Below are positions 34,982 to 42,719 of a stretch of DNA of 64,000 nucleotides, piece by piece. The position numbers were made by a program, and so were the translations under genes. This DNA is from Sphingomonas sp. (GTDB lineage: Bacteria; Pseudomonadota; Alphaproteobacteria; Sphingomonadales; Sphingomonadaceae): NCBI GenBank assembly GCA_019635535.1, contig JAHBZH010000001.1:689001-753000 (forward strand), read 5' to 3'. Numbering within the stretch: position 1 is the stretch's first letter; each line of letters starts with the position of its first letter. The notes under the pieces are model-generated. The model had not been told where the DNA came from. It ran no database searches and saw only the letters and a list, made by a program, of their open reading frames with translations.

Positions 34982-35973
34982 AACAATCGGTCGAGGATGG
35001 CATCGACGCCGAAGGCGATCGGATCGGTGCAGGGCAGGCCGGCCTCCGCCTCGGTCGCGGCGCACAAGGCGAGCGCGGCGGACCGCTCCATGCCGGACGT
35101 GTTGAGGCAGATGCCCACCGCGCGCACGTCCGGGCGGGTCAGCCGCGCCGCCTCCAGATTGCGTGCCAGACATTCGGCGAGACCGGGCAAGGGGCGCCCC
35201 TCTATCCCGCGCAAATGTGGCCGGCCCGGCTCGTGGCACAGCACCAGCGCATCGGGCTGCGCACCGTGCAGCAGGCCGAGCGAGACGCCGGCGAAGGACG
35301 GGTGGAAGAGCGAACCCTGCCCTTCGATCAGGTCCCAGCCATCGTCGTCGCGCGCCGGGGCGAGCCGCTCGATCGCGCCCGAGATGAAGTCGGCGACGAC
35401 GGCATCGACCGCGATGCCGTCCCCGGCGATCAGGATGCCGGTCTGGCCGGTCGCGCGAAAATCGGCGGCGATGCCCCGCGCCCGCAACCCCTCGGTCAGC
35501 GCCAATGTCGCGTACATCTTGCCGACCGAACAGTCCGTGCCGACGGTGAGCAGCCGGCGGCCGGCGCGCGGCACGCCCTTGCCGACGACCAGGCCGGCGG
35601 GCGGATCGCGCACGTCGAACAGCTGGAGCCCGCGCTCGGCCGCCAGCGCGGCGAGGCGCGGCTGGTCGCGCAGCCGCTCGTGCAGGCCGGAGGCGACGTG
35701 CATCCCGGCCGCCAGCGCGGCGGCGGCGTCCTCGATCAGGTCGGCGCCGACCTTGCCGCCCGCTCCGGCGATGCCGAGGATCAGGGTGCGCGCGCCGGCT
35801 TCGGCTGCTTCCGCCATGCCGAGCCGGGGCAGGTCGAGCGTCAGCGGGCTGTCGTCGTGCCGGAATTCGCCCAGGCAATCCGCCCGCCGGAATTCGGCGA
35901 CCCCGCGCGAGGTCTTGATGCCGAGCGGGTCGGTACTGTGGCCGATATAGACGAGATAGGGCGCCGGGATCAT
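34939..35973 (-). CDS. dgcN: DUF1611 protein, DgcN-like D-glutamate N-acetyltransferase
   Basis: A 344-residue protein. The start is taken at ATG 35973 because it gives the family's usual beginning (PAPYLVYIGHSTDPLGIKTSRGV). Earlier ATGs at 36012 and 36033 add a non-conserved lead. It has a Rossmann-like N-terminal domain (LILGIAGAGGK) and a C-terminal P-loop-type domain with GTDCSVGKMYATLAL. From memory, DUF1611 enzymes of marine proteobacteria (DgcN) acetylate D-Glu for epimerisation by DgcA, and the gene pair here has the same partner. First structural gene of the minus-strand operon, 69 bases after the LysR regulator. Confidence 0.8.
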   Translation of the reverse strand: MIPAPYLVYIGHSTDPLGIKTSRGVAEFRRADCLGEFRHDDSPLTLDLPRLGMAEAAEAGARTLILGIAGAGGKVGADLIEDAAAALAAGMHVASGLHERLRDQPRLAALAAERGLQLFDVRDPPAGLVVGKGVPRAGRRLLTVGTDCSVGKMYATLALTEGLRARGIAADFRATGQTGILIAGDGIAVDAVVADFISGAIERLAPARDDDGWDLIEGQGSLFHPSFAGVSLGLLHGAQPDALVLCHEPGRPHLRGIEGRPLPGLAECLARNLEAARLTRPDVRAVGICLNTSGMERSAALALCAATEAEAGLPCTDPIAFGVDAILDRLLCLERSTRSATISR

Positions 35974-36042
35974 CGGGCGGAAACTAGCCCCGGCGTGCGC
36001 GGCGGCGCGCATAATGAGAGCGCGGGCCGTCATAGCCCGCCG

Positions 36043-36927
36043 CTATGGAGCGTCGACGATCCGTCCCAGCGTCTTGAGGAAGTCGTTGGCGAGCGCGCCC
36101 GGCGGCCGGTTGATCAGGAACATGGCGTGGATGTCGAAGGTGATGCGCGGTCGCAGCGGGCGCATCGACAGGCCCGGCGCGAGGCAGGCCTGGGCGGTGA
36201 AGCTGTCCACGACTGTCATGCCCACGCCCTGCCGCACCAGGGCGCCCGCCATGTAGAAGGTGCGCGCCGATACGACTTCGTCCAGCTCGAGGTCGAGCCG
36301 CTCCAGCTCCTGCGCGAAGAGCTGGCCGATCGGACCGCTGGCGGCGAGGCTGATGAAGCGCTGGCCCTTGAGGCGGCTCAGTTCGATGCTGGGCGGCGCG
36401 TCGGGCATGTCCTGCTCGCGATAGAAGACGACCAGCTCGCCCTCGCCCAGCCATTGCTGGCTGATCGGTGCCGCGGGAGGGACTTGGCAGGCGACGGCGA
36501 TGTCGGTCTCGCGTTCGTAGAGCTTGCGCAGCAGATCGTCGTGATGGGCGGTCTGCAGGTCGAATTTTACGTTCGGATGAGTCTGCAGGAATTGCGAGAC
36601 GGCAGTCGGGATCGCCTCGAGCGCGAGCGAGGGCAGAGCGAGGATGCGCAGCGCGCCGCCGGCGCCGCGCCGCAGGTTCCGGCTCGCCTCGCGCAGCGCG
36701 TGGACGCGGTCCTGAATCTCGCGCACGTCGCCGAATAGCAGGTGGGCGTCCTCTGTCGGCACCAGCCCGCCATTGGTGCGCTGGAAGAGCTGGAAACCGA
36801 GCAGGCTTTCGGCATGGCGCAGCATCTTGGACACGGACGGCTGCGACACGTTGAGCGCCCGCGCGGCGGCGCTGACCGAGCCGTTCACGTAGACGGCATG
36901 GAAAATCTCGATGTGGCGAAGGTTCAT
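36043..36927 (-). CDS. LysR-family transcriptional regulator (DgcR-like position)
   Basis: A 294-residue LysR regulator. The winged helix is at residues 1-62 (MNLRHIEIFHAVYVNGSVSAAARALNVSQ - written here in part: SVSAAARALNVSQPSVSKML) with the E-S-L-L-G-F-Q-L-F-Q-R wing. The effector domain covers ~90-290. Unusually for LysR, it is transcribed in the same direction as, and just ahead of, the genes it probably controls (DUF1611, epimerase, D-aminoacylase, PhyH). The expected effector is D-Glu or a murein-derived compound. Confidence 0.9.
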   Translation of the reverse strand: MNLRHIEIFHAVYVNGSVSAAARALNVSQPSVSKMLRHAESLLGFQLFQRTNGGLVPTEDAHLLFGDVREIQDRVHALREASRNLRRGAGGALRILALPSLALEAIPTAVSQFLQTHPNVKFDLQTAHHDDLLRKLYERETDIAVACQVPPAAPISQQWLGEGELVVFYREQDMPDAPPSIELSRLKGQRFISLAASGPIGQLFAQELERLDLELDEVVSARTFYMAGALVRQGVGMTVVDSFTAQACLAPGLSMRPLRPRITFDIHAMFLINRPPGALANDFLKTLGRIVDAP

Positions 36928-37085
36928 GCGCGCCCCGTTCCAACCGCCGGCAGGTTACACCGCCCTTCGCGGGCGGCAAGCGCCGTCTCGATTTCGCGGG
37001 ATCGACATGGAGCGGGCAAGATGGCGGTGCTGTCAGTCTAATGCTAACTCGTCTCCGGAGTCCCGACGCATTCCGGAGCAACAAC

Positions 37086-37320
37086 GTGAATCCCATTTCC
37101 TTCAAGCGGCACCGGTTTCCACCGGACGTTATCCGCTATGCGGTCTGGCTCTATTTCCGCTTCACGATGAGCTTTCGCGATGTCGAGGAGCTGCTCGCCG
37201 AGCGGGGCATCGAGTCAGCTATGAGACCATACGATGCTGGACCATCAAGTTCGGACCACAGATCGCCGCGAGCCTGAGGGCGCGCAGGCCGGCACCCTCG
37301 GCCGTATTGAGCCGGTGGCG
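37086..37320 (+). pseudogene. IS6-family transposase remnant, frameshifted and truncated
   Basis: Beginning at GTG 37086, the frame encodes the IS6 N-terminus: FKRHRFPPDVIRYAVWLYFRF, then SFRDVEELLAERGI. One base is missing after about 37213 (RGI-D-VSYE expected). The match then continues in another frame as VSYETIRCWTIKFGP and ends near the RRRP-x-PS region, well before the catalytic DDE domain. Family members are ~230-260 residues; only ~75 are left. No second end or terminal repeat could be confirmed. It lies at the boundary between the D-Glu/peptidoglycan genes and the nitrate-respiration island. Confidence 0.8.
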
Positions 37321-37366
37321 ACGATCTGATGCAATCATGAATAACAAGAAGCCCAAGGCGCGGCCC

Positions 37367-38035
37367 TCAGCTCACTCCGCGCGCCCGCTTGGCCAAAGCC
37401 TGCCTCTGGCGGATGGTGATCGTTCCGCGCCCGCCGGTGACCATGCCTTCCTTCTCCCACCGGCTGATCAGCCTGCTGACCGTGTAGAGCGTGGTCGCGG
37501 TCAGCTCCGCCAGCTGCTGGCGCGAGACCCGAAGCGCGACGGGCTCTTCGCTCTCGCCCTCGACCGCCCGGTCGCGCAGCCTCAACAGCGTCCGCGCCAG
37601 CCTTTGCCCGACCTCCTCGGTGGAGACTTCATGCAGTCGCTGCAGCAGCTCGGTCGCCCGGCCGCCGACGATCGCCAGCGCATTCTCCGCCAGCGCGGGA
37701 TGCTCCTTCATGAGCGCGGCGATACGGTCGATCGGCCAGGTCATGATGCGGCCGGGAGCAACGCCGGTCGCGGTCGCGGGATAGGGAATCTGCCGGAACA
37801 CCGCGACGCAGCCGGGAACGTCGCCCGGACCCATGATATGGATGGTCATGGCCGAGCCGCTGAGCGAGGAGCGCCAGATCCGGACCTGGCCTTCCAGGAT
37901 GACGATCAGCTTCGCCGGAAGATCCCCTTCGTGAAACAAGGTCTGGTCGGCGGCGTACGATCGCACCGAGCCGGTCCGCCGAAGCAGCTCGTGCAGCTTT
38001 GTGGGGAGCCCCTCGAAGAGACGGCCGATGGTCAT
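37367..38035 (-). CDS. Crp/Fnr-family transcriptional regulator (no FeS cysteines)
   Basis: A 222-residue regulator starting at ATG 38035; upstream in-frame codons as far as 38155 run through the divergent promoter and are unlikely to be translated. The cyclic-nucleotide-binding-like domain has LFHEGDLPAKLIVILEGQVRI and I-M-G-P-G-D-V-P-G-C. The long dimer helix is followed by the HTH VSRQQLAELTATTLYTVSRLISRWEKEG. Only one cysteine is in the sensory domain, so it does not hold a 4Fe-4S cluster. It resembles the DNR/NnrR class that may bind haem and sense NO. Divergent from fixL. Confidence 0.88.
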   Translation of the reverse strand: MTIGRLFEGLPTKLHELLRRTGSVRSYAADQTLFHEGDLPAKLIVILEGQVRIWRSSLSGSAMTIHIMGPGDVPGCVAVFRQIPYPATATGVAPGRIMTWPIDRIAALMKEHPALAENALAIVGGRATELLQRLHEVSTEEVGQRLARTLLRLRDRAVEGESEEPVALRVSRQQLAELTATTLYTVSRLISRWEKEGMVTGGRGTITIRQRQALAKRARGVS

Positions 38036-38153
38036 GGACTGCTGATAGGTAAGTTGGCGATGTGATGTAAGAGCCGGCGGCGCGGGCTGGTTCCGGCGCT
38101 GCCCGCGCAAGGTTGCAGTGGACGATCCTCCGCCCAGCTGGGAAAAGGGTCCC

Positions 38154-39659
38154 ATGACGGGCAGCGTCGGCGGAACCTTGGAGAGACCATCGCGAGCGCG
38201 CGTCCGTCCGGCTCATGCCTATGGCCTGGCGCTTCTCGCCATCGCCGCGGCGCTTGCCGTCAATCTCGGCCTGAATGCCGTGGCCGATGCGCGGGCGACG
38301 TTCATCCTCTTGGTTCCCGCGATCCTCGTCGCGGCGATCCTCGGCGGGCTCTGGCCGGCGATCATGGCGACCGTGACGGGCTTCATCGCCGGACTGGCGG
38401 TCGAAGCCATGACCGGGGGACTGTCGAGCAGTGAGCTGGCCGACGGGCTCGTGTATCTGCTGGTCGGGGCCATCGTCGCTATTGGGGGCGAGACCTTCCA
38501 GCGGGCGGGCCGGCGGGCCGAAGCGATCACCCGCGATCTCGCGGTCAGGGAACAGCATCTGAGGTCCATCCTGGAAACGGTCCCCGACGCGATGGTCGTC
38601 ATCGACGAACGGGGGCTGGTGCGCGACTTCAGCCAGGCGGCCGAGCGGCTGTTCGGCTGGACCGCCGACGAAGTCTCGGGCCGCAACGTCAGCATGCTGA
38701 TGCCCTCGCCCTATCGCGAGGCGCATGACGGCTATCTGCAGCGTTATTACCGGACCGGCGAGCGCAGGATCATCGGCACCGGGCGGGTCGTCGTCGGCGA
38801 GCGCAGGGACGGCTCGACCTTCCCGATGGAGCTTACGGTCGGCGAGCTTCGCCTGGGCGAGGAGCGTTTCTTCACCGGCTTCATTCGCGATCTCACCGAG
38901 CGCCAGCAGACCGAAACGCGCCTGCAGGAACTGCAGTCGGAGCTGGTCCACGTGTCCCGGCTCACCGCCCTCGGCGAGATGGCCTCCTCGCTCGCCCACG
39001 AGCTCAACCAGCCGCTCGGCGCGATCTCCAACTATATCGGCGGCGGCAGGATGTTGCTGGCCCGGGAGGTCATCCCGCGAGAGCGCCTGGACGAGACGCT
39101 GGAAAAGGCCCGCGATGAAGCGCTGCGCGCGGGAGAGGTCATCAGGCGCTTGAGGGAATTCCTTGCCCGCGGCGAGACGGAGCGCCGCATCGAGAATTTG
39201 CCGAAGCTGATCGAGGAAGCGAGCGCGCTTGCGCTGGTGGGGGCCAAGGATTTCGACATCCGTGTACGCTTCGATCTGGACGCCGAGGTGGGCCTGGTGC
39301 TGGCCGACCGGGTGCAGATCCAACAGGTCGTGCTCAACTTGATCCGAAACGCGATGGACGCGATGCAGGGCACGGACAGGCGAAATCTCGTCGTTTCGGC
39401 CGGGCGCTGGGAAGGGGATATGATCGTGGTAAGCGTGGCCGACAGCGGTCCTGGGATCGATCCGGCGATCGCCGACCGGCTGTTCCAGCCGTTCGTCACC
39501 ACCAAGGCGGAAGGGATGGGCGTGGGCCTGTCGATCTCGCGCACGATCGTGGAGGCGCATGCGGGGCGCATCTGGGTCGAGCCCAATCCGGATGGCGGCA
39601 CGATCTTCCGATTCACGCTGCCGCGCGTCGACGAGCAGGAGTTGGCCGACAATGGCTGA
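38154..39659 (+). CDS. fixL: FixL-like haem-PAS oxygen-sensor histidine kinase
   Basis: A 501-residue kinase. N-terminal DUF4118-type membrane region with ~4 helices (~25-110), haem PAS (~125-245), DHp with H282 in [10 protein letters not shown], and a HATPase domain ([24 protein letters not shown]). The PAS retains the FixL haem-pocket residues: proximal His191 (EAHDGY, equal to Bradyrhizobium His200), Arg197 (Arg206) and Arg211 (GTGRVV, Arg220). The position of His214 is Arg205. It phosphorylates FixJ when oxygen is low. AAAGGG precedes ATG 38154, and the stop overlaps fixJ by 8 bases. Confidence 0.93.
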   Translation: MTGSVGGTLERPSRARVRPAHAYGLALLAIAAALAVNLGLNAVADARATFILLVPAILVAAILGGLWPAIMATVTGFIAGLAVEAMTGGLSSSELADGLVYLLVGAIVAIGGETFQRAGRRAEAITRDLAVREQHLRSILETVPDAMVVIDERGLVRDFSQAAERLFGWTADEVSGRNVSMLMPSPYREAHDGYLQRYYRTGERRIIGTGRVVVGERRDGSTFPMELTVGELRLGEERFFTGFIRDLTERQQTETRLQELQSELVHVSRLTALGEMASSLAHELNQPLGAISNYIGGGRMLLAREVIPRERLDETLEKARDEALRAGEVIRRLREFLARGETERRIENLPKLIEEASALALVGAKDFDIRVRFDLDAEVGLVLADRVQIQQVVLNLIRNAMDAMQGTDRRNLVVSAGRWEGDMIVVSVADSGPGIDPAIADRLFQPFVTTKAEGMGVGLSISRTIVEAHAGRIWVEPNPDGGTIFRFTLPRVDEQELADNG

Positions 39660-40263
39660 TCCCGTCGTGCACGTGATCGACGACGACCCCTCCGCCCGGG
39701 AGTCGCTCGAGTTCCTGATCGACTGCGCGGGCTTCGGCGTCAGAACCTATGCCTCCGCGCGCGACTTCCTCGACGCCCTGCCGACGCGCGAGCCGGGCTG
39801 CATCGTCACCGACGTGCGCATGCCGGAGATGAACGGCGTCGAGCTGATCCGCCGGCTCAACGCGATGAATGTCACTGATCCGGTGATCGTCATCACCGGT
39901 CATGCCGACGTTCCCATGGCGATCGAGGCGATGAAACAGGGCGTCTCGGATTTCATCGAAAAGCCATTCGCCGACGAGGCCATCCTCGACGCGATCAGAA
40001 CGGCGCTGGCGCGCGAGAGCGCCCGCGACGAGGTTCGCCGCGAGCGCGAGAGGATAAGGTCGCTGATCGACGCGCTCTCGCAGCGCGAGCGCGAGGTGCT
40101 GGACGGCCTCTACGAAGGCCATGCCAACAAGGTCATCGCCTTTGACCTCGGCATCAGCGACCGGACGGTCGAGATCTATCGCGCCAATGTGATGACCAAG
40201 ATGGGCGTGAAGACCCTCTCGGAGCTGGTCCGGATGGTAACGGTGGCGCGGCTGGCCGATTGA
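39652..40263 (+). CDS. fixJ: FixJ-like response regulator (REC-LuxR)
   Basis: A 203-residue regulator. The receiver domain has the acidic pocket DDD (10-12), phospho-acceptor Asp54 ([11 protein letters not shown]), Thr/Lys residues in ITGHAD and EKPF, and a charged linker. The C-terminal LuxR-type HTH is [22 protein letters not shown] ... [18 protein letters not shown] (excerpted). It is the expected partner of the overlapping fixL. Its targets are probably fnr and nnrS, judging from a shared 17-base motif in front of both. Confidence 0.94.
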   Translation: MADPVVHVIDDDPSARESLEFLIDCAGFGVRTYASARDFLDALPTREPGCIVTDVRMPEMNGVELIRRLNAMNVTDPVIVITGHADVPMAIEAMKQGVSDFIEKPFADEAILDAIRTALARESARDEVRRERERIRSLIDALSQREREVLDGLYEGHANKVIAFDLGISDRTVEIYRANVMTKMGVKTLSELVRMVTVARLAD

Positions 40264-40311
40264 TCCCGCGCGTTGCGCCCGGACCGGCGGCGCCAGTCCG
40301 GGCCGTGCCTC

Positions 40312-40800
40312 CTACATGTAGATCGCCGCGGCGACGCTCATCGCCAGGATGCCGAGGGTCAGCGACACCGGAACGATCAGCATCTGGACCAGGGCCGCGC
40401 CGCCGCTGCTGTGGCCGGTCAGCGTCTCCATGCCGTCATGCATGAAGCGGTCTAGGCTCGGCCGCTTGCCGCGCGCCGGTTCGACCTTGAAGAAGATTCG
40501 CGGCACCGTGAAGAAGGCGACGAGGAAAAGAGCCGCGATCGCGACCGCGAACGCGGACTCGCGCGAGGCGACGGCGGTGAAGGCCAAAGCAGCCAGAAGC
40601 GCGCAATAAGCGGCGACCAGCAGGCCGCCGACTCCGGCGGGAACGTCGTCGGCGGCGGGCGTCGGCCGGAAGGCCTCGACCGACGGGCGTTCCACGATAT
40701 AGGGAATCGGGAAGGGCGCGAGCAAAGTGCCGGCGGGCCAGACGGCGGCAACGTTGGCCGGGTTGCGATGCTCGTCGGACAGGATCTTCTCGTGAAGCAT
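40312..40800 (-). CDS. Hypothetical membrane protein of the nitrate/NO island
   Basis: A 162-residue protein not recognised by family. The N-terminal ~55 residues are soluble (AVWPAGTLLAPFPIPYIVERP). Helices follow at ~58-80 and ~84-102 (FAVAIAALFLVAFFTVP), then a basic/polar loop (VEPARGKRPSLDRFMHDGMETLTGH) and a C-terminal helix (~140-162, LIVPVSLTLGILAMSVAAAI). It is divergent from nnrS with a 165-base promoter carrying two copies of the FixJ-like motif, so it is probably co-induced by low oxygen. The conserved-looking H-D-G-M-E-T-L-T-G-H loop could bind a metal. Confidence 0.7.
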   Translation of the reverse strand: MLHEKILSDEHRNPANVAAVWPAGTLLAPFPIPYIVERPSVEAFRPTPAADDVPAGVGGLLVAAYCALLAALAFTAVASRESAFAVAIAALFLVAFFTVPRIFFKVEPARGKRPSLDRFMHDGMETLTGHSSGGAALVQMLIVPVSLTLGILAMSVAAAIYM

Positions 40801-40878
40801 GGTCGCGCTCCTCGTGGGGACAACAGGATGGGCGCTTCCTAGTCCGGCCGCTCCGCCGCGAGGATTCGGATATTCTCC

Positions 40879-40896
40879 TTAAGGGGAATCCCGGAG
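40879..40896 (+). promoter_or_regulatory. FixJ-like motif copy 1 (nnrS/membrane protein divergent promoter)
   Basis: TTAAGGGGAATCCCGGAG. The 17 bases from 40880 recur without mismatch at 48670-48686 before fnr. The TAAGGG-AA core resembles, from memory, half of the FixJ site in the Sinorhizobium fixK promoter. The motif lies in the gap between the 40800 membrane gene and nnrS. Confidence 0.55.
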
Positions 40897-40928
40897 TGGC
40901 CCTTCCCGCCGATCGACGCGAGATGCCG

Positions 40929-40941
40929 CCGGATTCCCCTT
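40929..40941 (-). promoter_or_regulatory. FixJ-like motif copy 2, inverted
   Basis: CCGGATTCCCCTT is the reverse complement of AAGGGGAATCCGG, matching the core of copy 1 in the opposite direction 50 bases (about five helical turns) away. It is 25 bases before the nnrS ATG. The pair therefore faces both divergent genes. Confidence 0.5.
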
Positions 40942-40965
40942 GTTCCGCATGGAGAACCGCGCGCG

Positions 40966-42180
40966 ATGATGACCCGAGGTGAGCAGATGCTCGCGCTGCG
41001 CCGCTCGCGCATGGCGGCCTCACCGCCCTTCCTTCGCGGCGGCTTCCGGCCCTTCTTCTCCGGCGGCGCGGCCTGGGCGGTCGTCGCCCTGGCCCTGTGG
41101 CTGGTCGCGCTCGCCGGAGGGGCCACGCTCCCGACTGCGTTCGATGCGCTCGCCTGGCACCGCCACGAAATGCTGTTCGGCTTCGTCGGCGCGGTCATCG
41201 CCGGCTTCCTTCTCACCGCCATTCCCAACTGGACAGGACGCCTGCCGATCGCGGGCCCGCCGCTCGCCGCCCTCGCCGGGCTCTGGCTGGCCGCGCGAAT
41301 CGCGGTGCTGTTTTCGGCGCAGGTGGGACCGGTCGTCGCGGCGGCGCTCGACATCGGCTTCTATCTCGTTCTCGCCGGGCTGGCGCTGCGCGAAGTGCTG
41401 GCCGCGAAGAATCGCAATATCCCGGTCGTCGGCCTCGTGCTGCTCTTCGGCGCGGCGAATGCGCTCGATCACGCGCAGGCGGCTGGATGGGTCGCGACCG
41501 GCGAGCTCGGAATCTGGATCGCGATCACCATCGTCACCCTGATGATCTCGCTGATCGGCGGGCGGATCGTGCCATCCTTCACCCGCAACTGGATGCAGAA
41601 GCAGGGCATCACGGAGCGCCTGCCGACCCAGCCCGGCCGCTTCGACTTCGCCGTGATCGGCGCCACCGCCGTCGCTCTGCTCGCCTGGGTGATCCTTCCC
41701 GAGGCCCGCATCGCCGGCTTCCTCCTGCTCGCCGCGGCGGCGCTGCAGGGGGCGCGGCTGGCGCGCTGGGGCGGTTTGCGCGCGATCCGGGACCCGCTCG
41801 TCTTCATCCTCCACGTCGGCTATTTCTGGGTGCCGGCGGGGCTGGCGCTGCTCGGCGCGAGCCTGCTCGGCGCCCCCTTTCCACGGTCTACGGCGATCCA
41901 TGCGCTGACGGCCGGAGCGATGGGGACGATGATCCTCGCGGTGATGACCCGGGCGTCGCTCGGCCATACCGGGCGCGAGCTCAAGGCGAGTCCGCAGACG
42001 GTCTTTCTCTATCTGCTGGTGACGCTGGGCGCGGCCCTGCGCGTCGCGGCGCCGCTCGGCCTGGTCGACTATACGATCGGGATGGAGGTCTCGGCGGTGG
42101 CCTGGGCCGGCGCCTTCCTCATCTTTCTCGGCGCCTACGGGCCGATCCTGTTCAGCCGCCGCCCCGACGAACGGAGCTAG
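40966..42180 (+). CDS. nnrS: NnrS family haem-copper membrane protein
   Basis: A 404-residue protein with about 12 helices. Its opening FLRGGFRPFFSGG and WHRHEMLFGFVGAVIAGFLLTA are NnrS signatures; the His residues are likely haem/Cu ligands. NTGRLP-like WTGRLPI, RIVPSFTRNWM and the late M-T-R-A-S-L-G-H-T-G-R motif are also present. NnrS protects cells from nitrosative stress and is found with nitrate/nitrite/NO reduction genes. ATG 40966 was kept; ATG 40987, after a GAGGTGAG site, would shorten the protein by seven residues. Confidence 0.93.
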   Translation: MMTRGEQMLALRRSRMAASPPFLRGGFRPFFSGGAAWAVVALALWLVALAGGATLPTAFDALAWHRHEMLFGFVGAVIAGFLLTAIPNWTGRLPIAGPPLAALAGLWLAARIAVLFSAQVGPVVAAALDIGFYLVLAGLALREVLAAKNRNIPVVGLVLLFGAANALDHAQAAGWVATGELGIWIAITIVTLMISLIGGRIVPSFTRNWMQKQGITERLPTQPGRFDFAVIGATAVALLAWVILPEARIAGFLLLAAAALQGARLARWGGLRAIRDPLVFILHVGYFWVPAGLALLGASLLGAPFPRSTAIHALTAGAMGTMILAVMTRASLGHTGRELKASPQTVFLYLLVTLGAALRVAAPLGLVDYTIGMEVSAVAWAGAFLIFLGAYGPILFSRRPDERS

Positions 42181-42192
42181 GCTCGCCGCTCA

Positions 42193-42588
42193 TCATCCCG
42201 GAGCGAACAGGCCGAGCGGGTGGTGCATCCGCGCGACGCTGACAATGAACAGGAAGGTGAGGATTGCGCCGGCCAGGCAGGTCAATCTGCCGCCCAGGCT
42301 CGGGCCGCGAAGCGCGCGATAGCCGAGCAGGATGTAGAGGGTCAGCAACAGGACCTTGGCGGTCAGCCAGGCATCCACGAACGGATATTGCCCGACGGTG
42401 ACGGCAAGCGCGATTGCCGCCGCGAGGAGCAACGTGTCGACCGAATAAGCGAGGATCCGGGCCCGGCGGGCGAGCGGCCAGGCCGCTCCGGCGAAATTGA
42501 GCGACGCAGCGCGAACCAGGAACAGGCTGCCGCTCGCGACAACAGCCGCGATATGGACGGTCCTGAACTCGAGAAAATAGTCTTCCAT
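42193..42588 (-). CDS. SirB2-family membrane protein
   Basis: A 131-residue protein with four helices. ATG 42588 gives MEDYFLEFRTVHIAAVVASGSL, the normal SirB2 start; an upstream ATG at 42651 would overlap the divergent promoter. Family-typical S-G-x-L-F-L-V-R and Y-S-V-D-T-L-L-L motifs are present. The function is unknown. It lies between nnrS (convergent, 12 bases apart) and nrdJ (divergent), and its inclusion in the anaerobic island suggests an envelope or redox role. Confidence 0.8.
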   Translation of the reverse strand: MEDYFLEFRTVHIAAVVASGSLFLVRAASLNFAGAAWPLARRARILAYSVDTLLLAAAIALAVTVGQYPFVDAWLTAKVLLLTLYILLGYRALRGPSLGGRLTCLAGAILTFLFIVSVARMHHPLGLFAPG

Positions 42589-42650
42589 GCGCACGGCCTG
42601 AAGCTCCCAGCGGCGGATGAGGCCCTCGGCGACGAATCGGCACCCGCGCA

Positions 42651-42664
42651 ATGCGCTGGATCAA
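42651..42664. promoter_or_regulatory. Weak FNR-type half-site before nrdJ
   Basis: ATGCG-CTGG-ATCAA keeps only the right half of TTGAT-N4-ATCAA. It sits 56 bases before the nrdJ ATG, and its CTGG spacer resembles the spacers of the better FNR boxes in this window. Possible weak FNR control; low confidence. Confidence 0.3.
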
Positions 42665-42719
42665 TTTGCTCCCAATAGTGGTCGGCTACCCCGGACTCCC
42701 ACAAGATACGGGGGATGCG

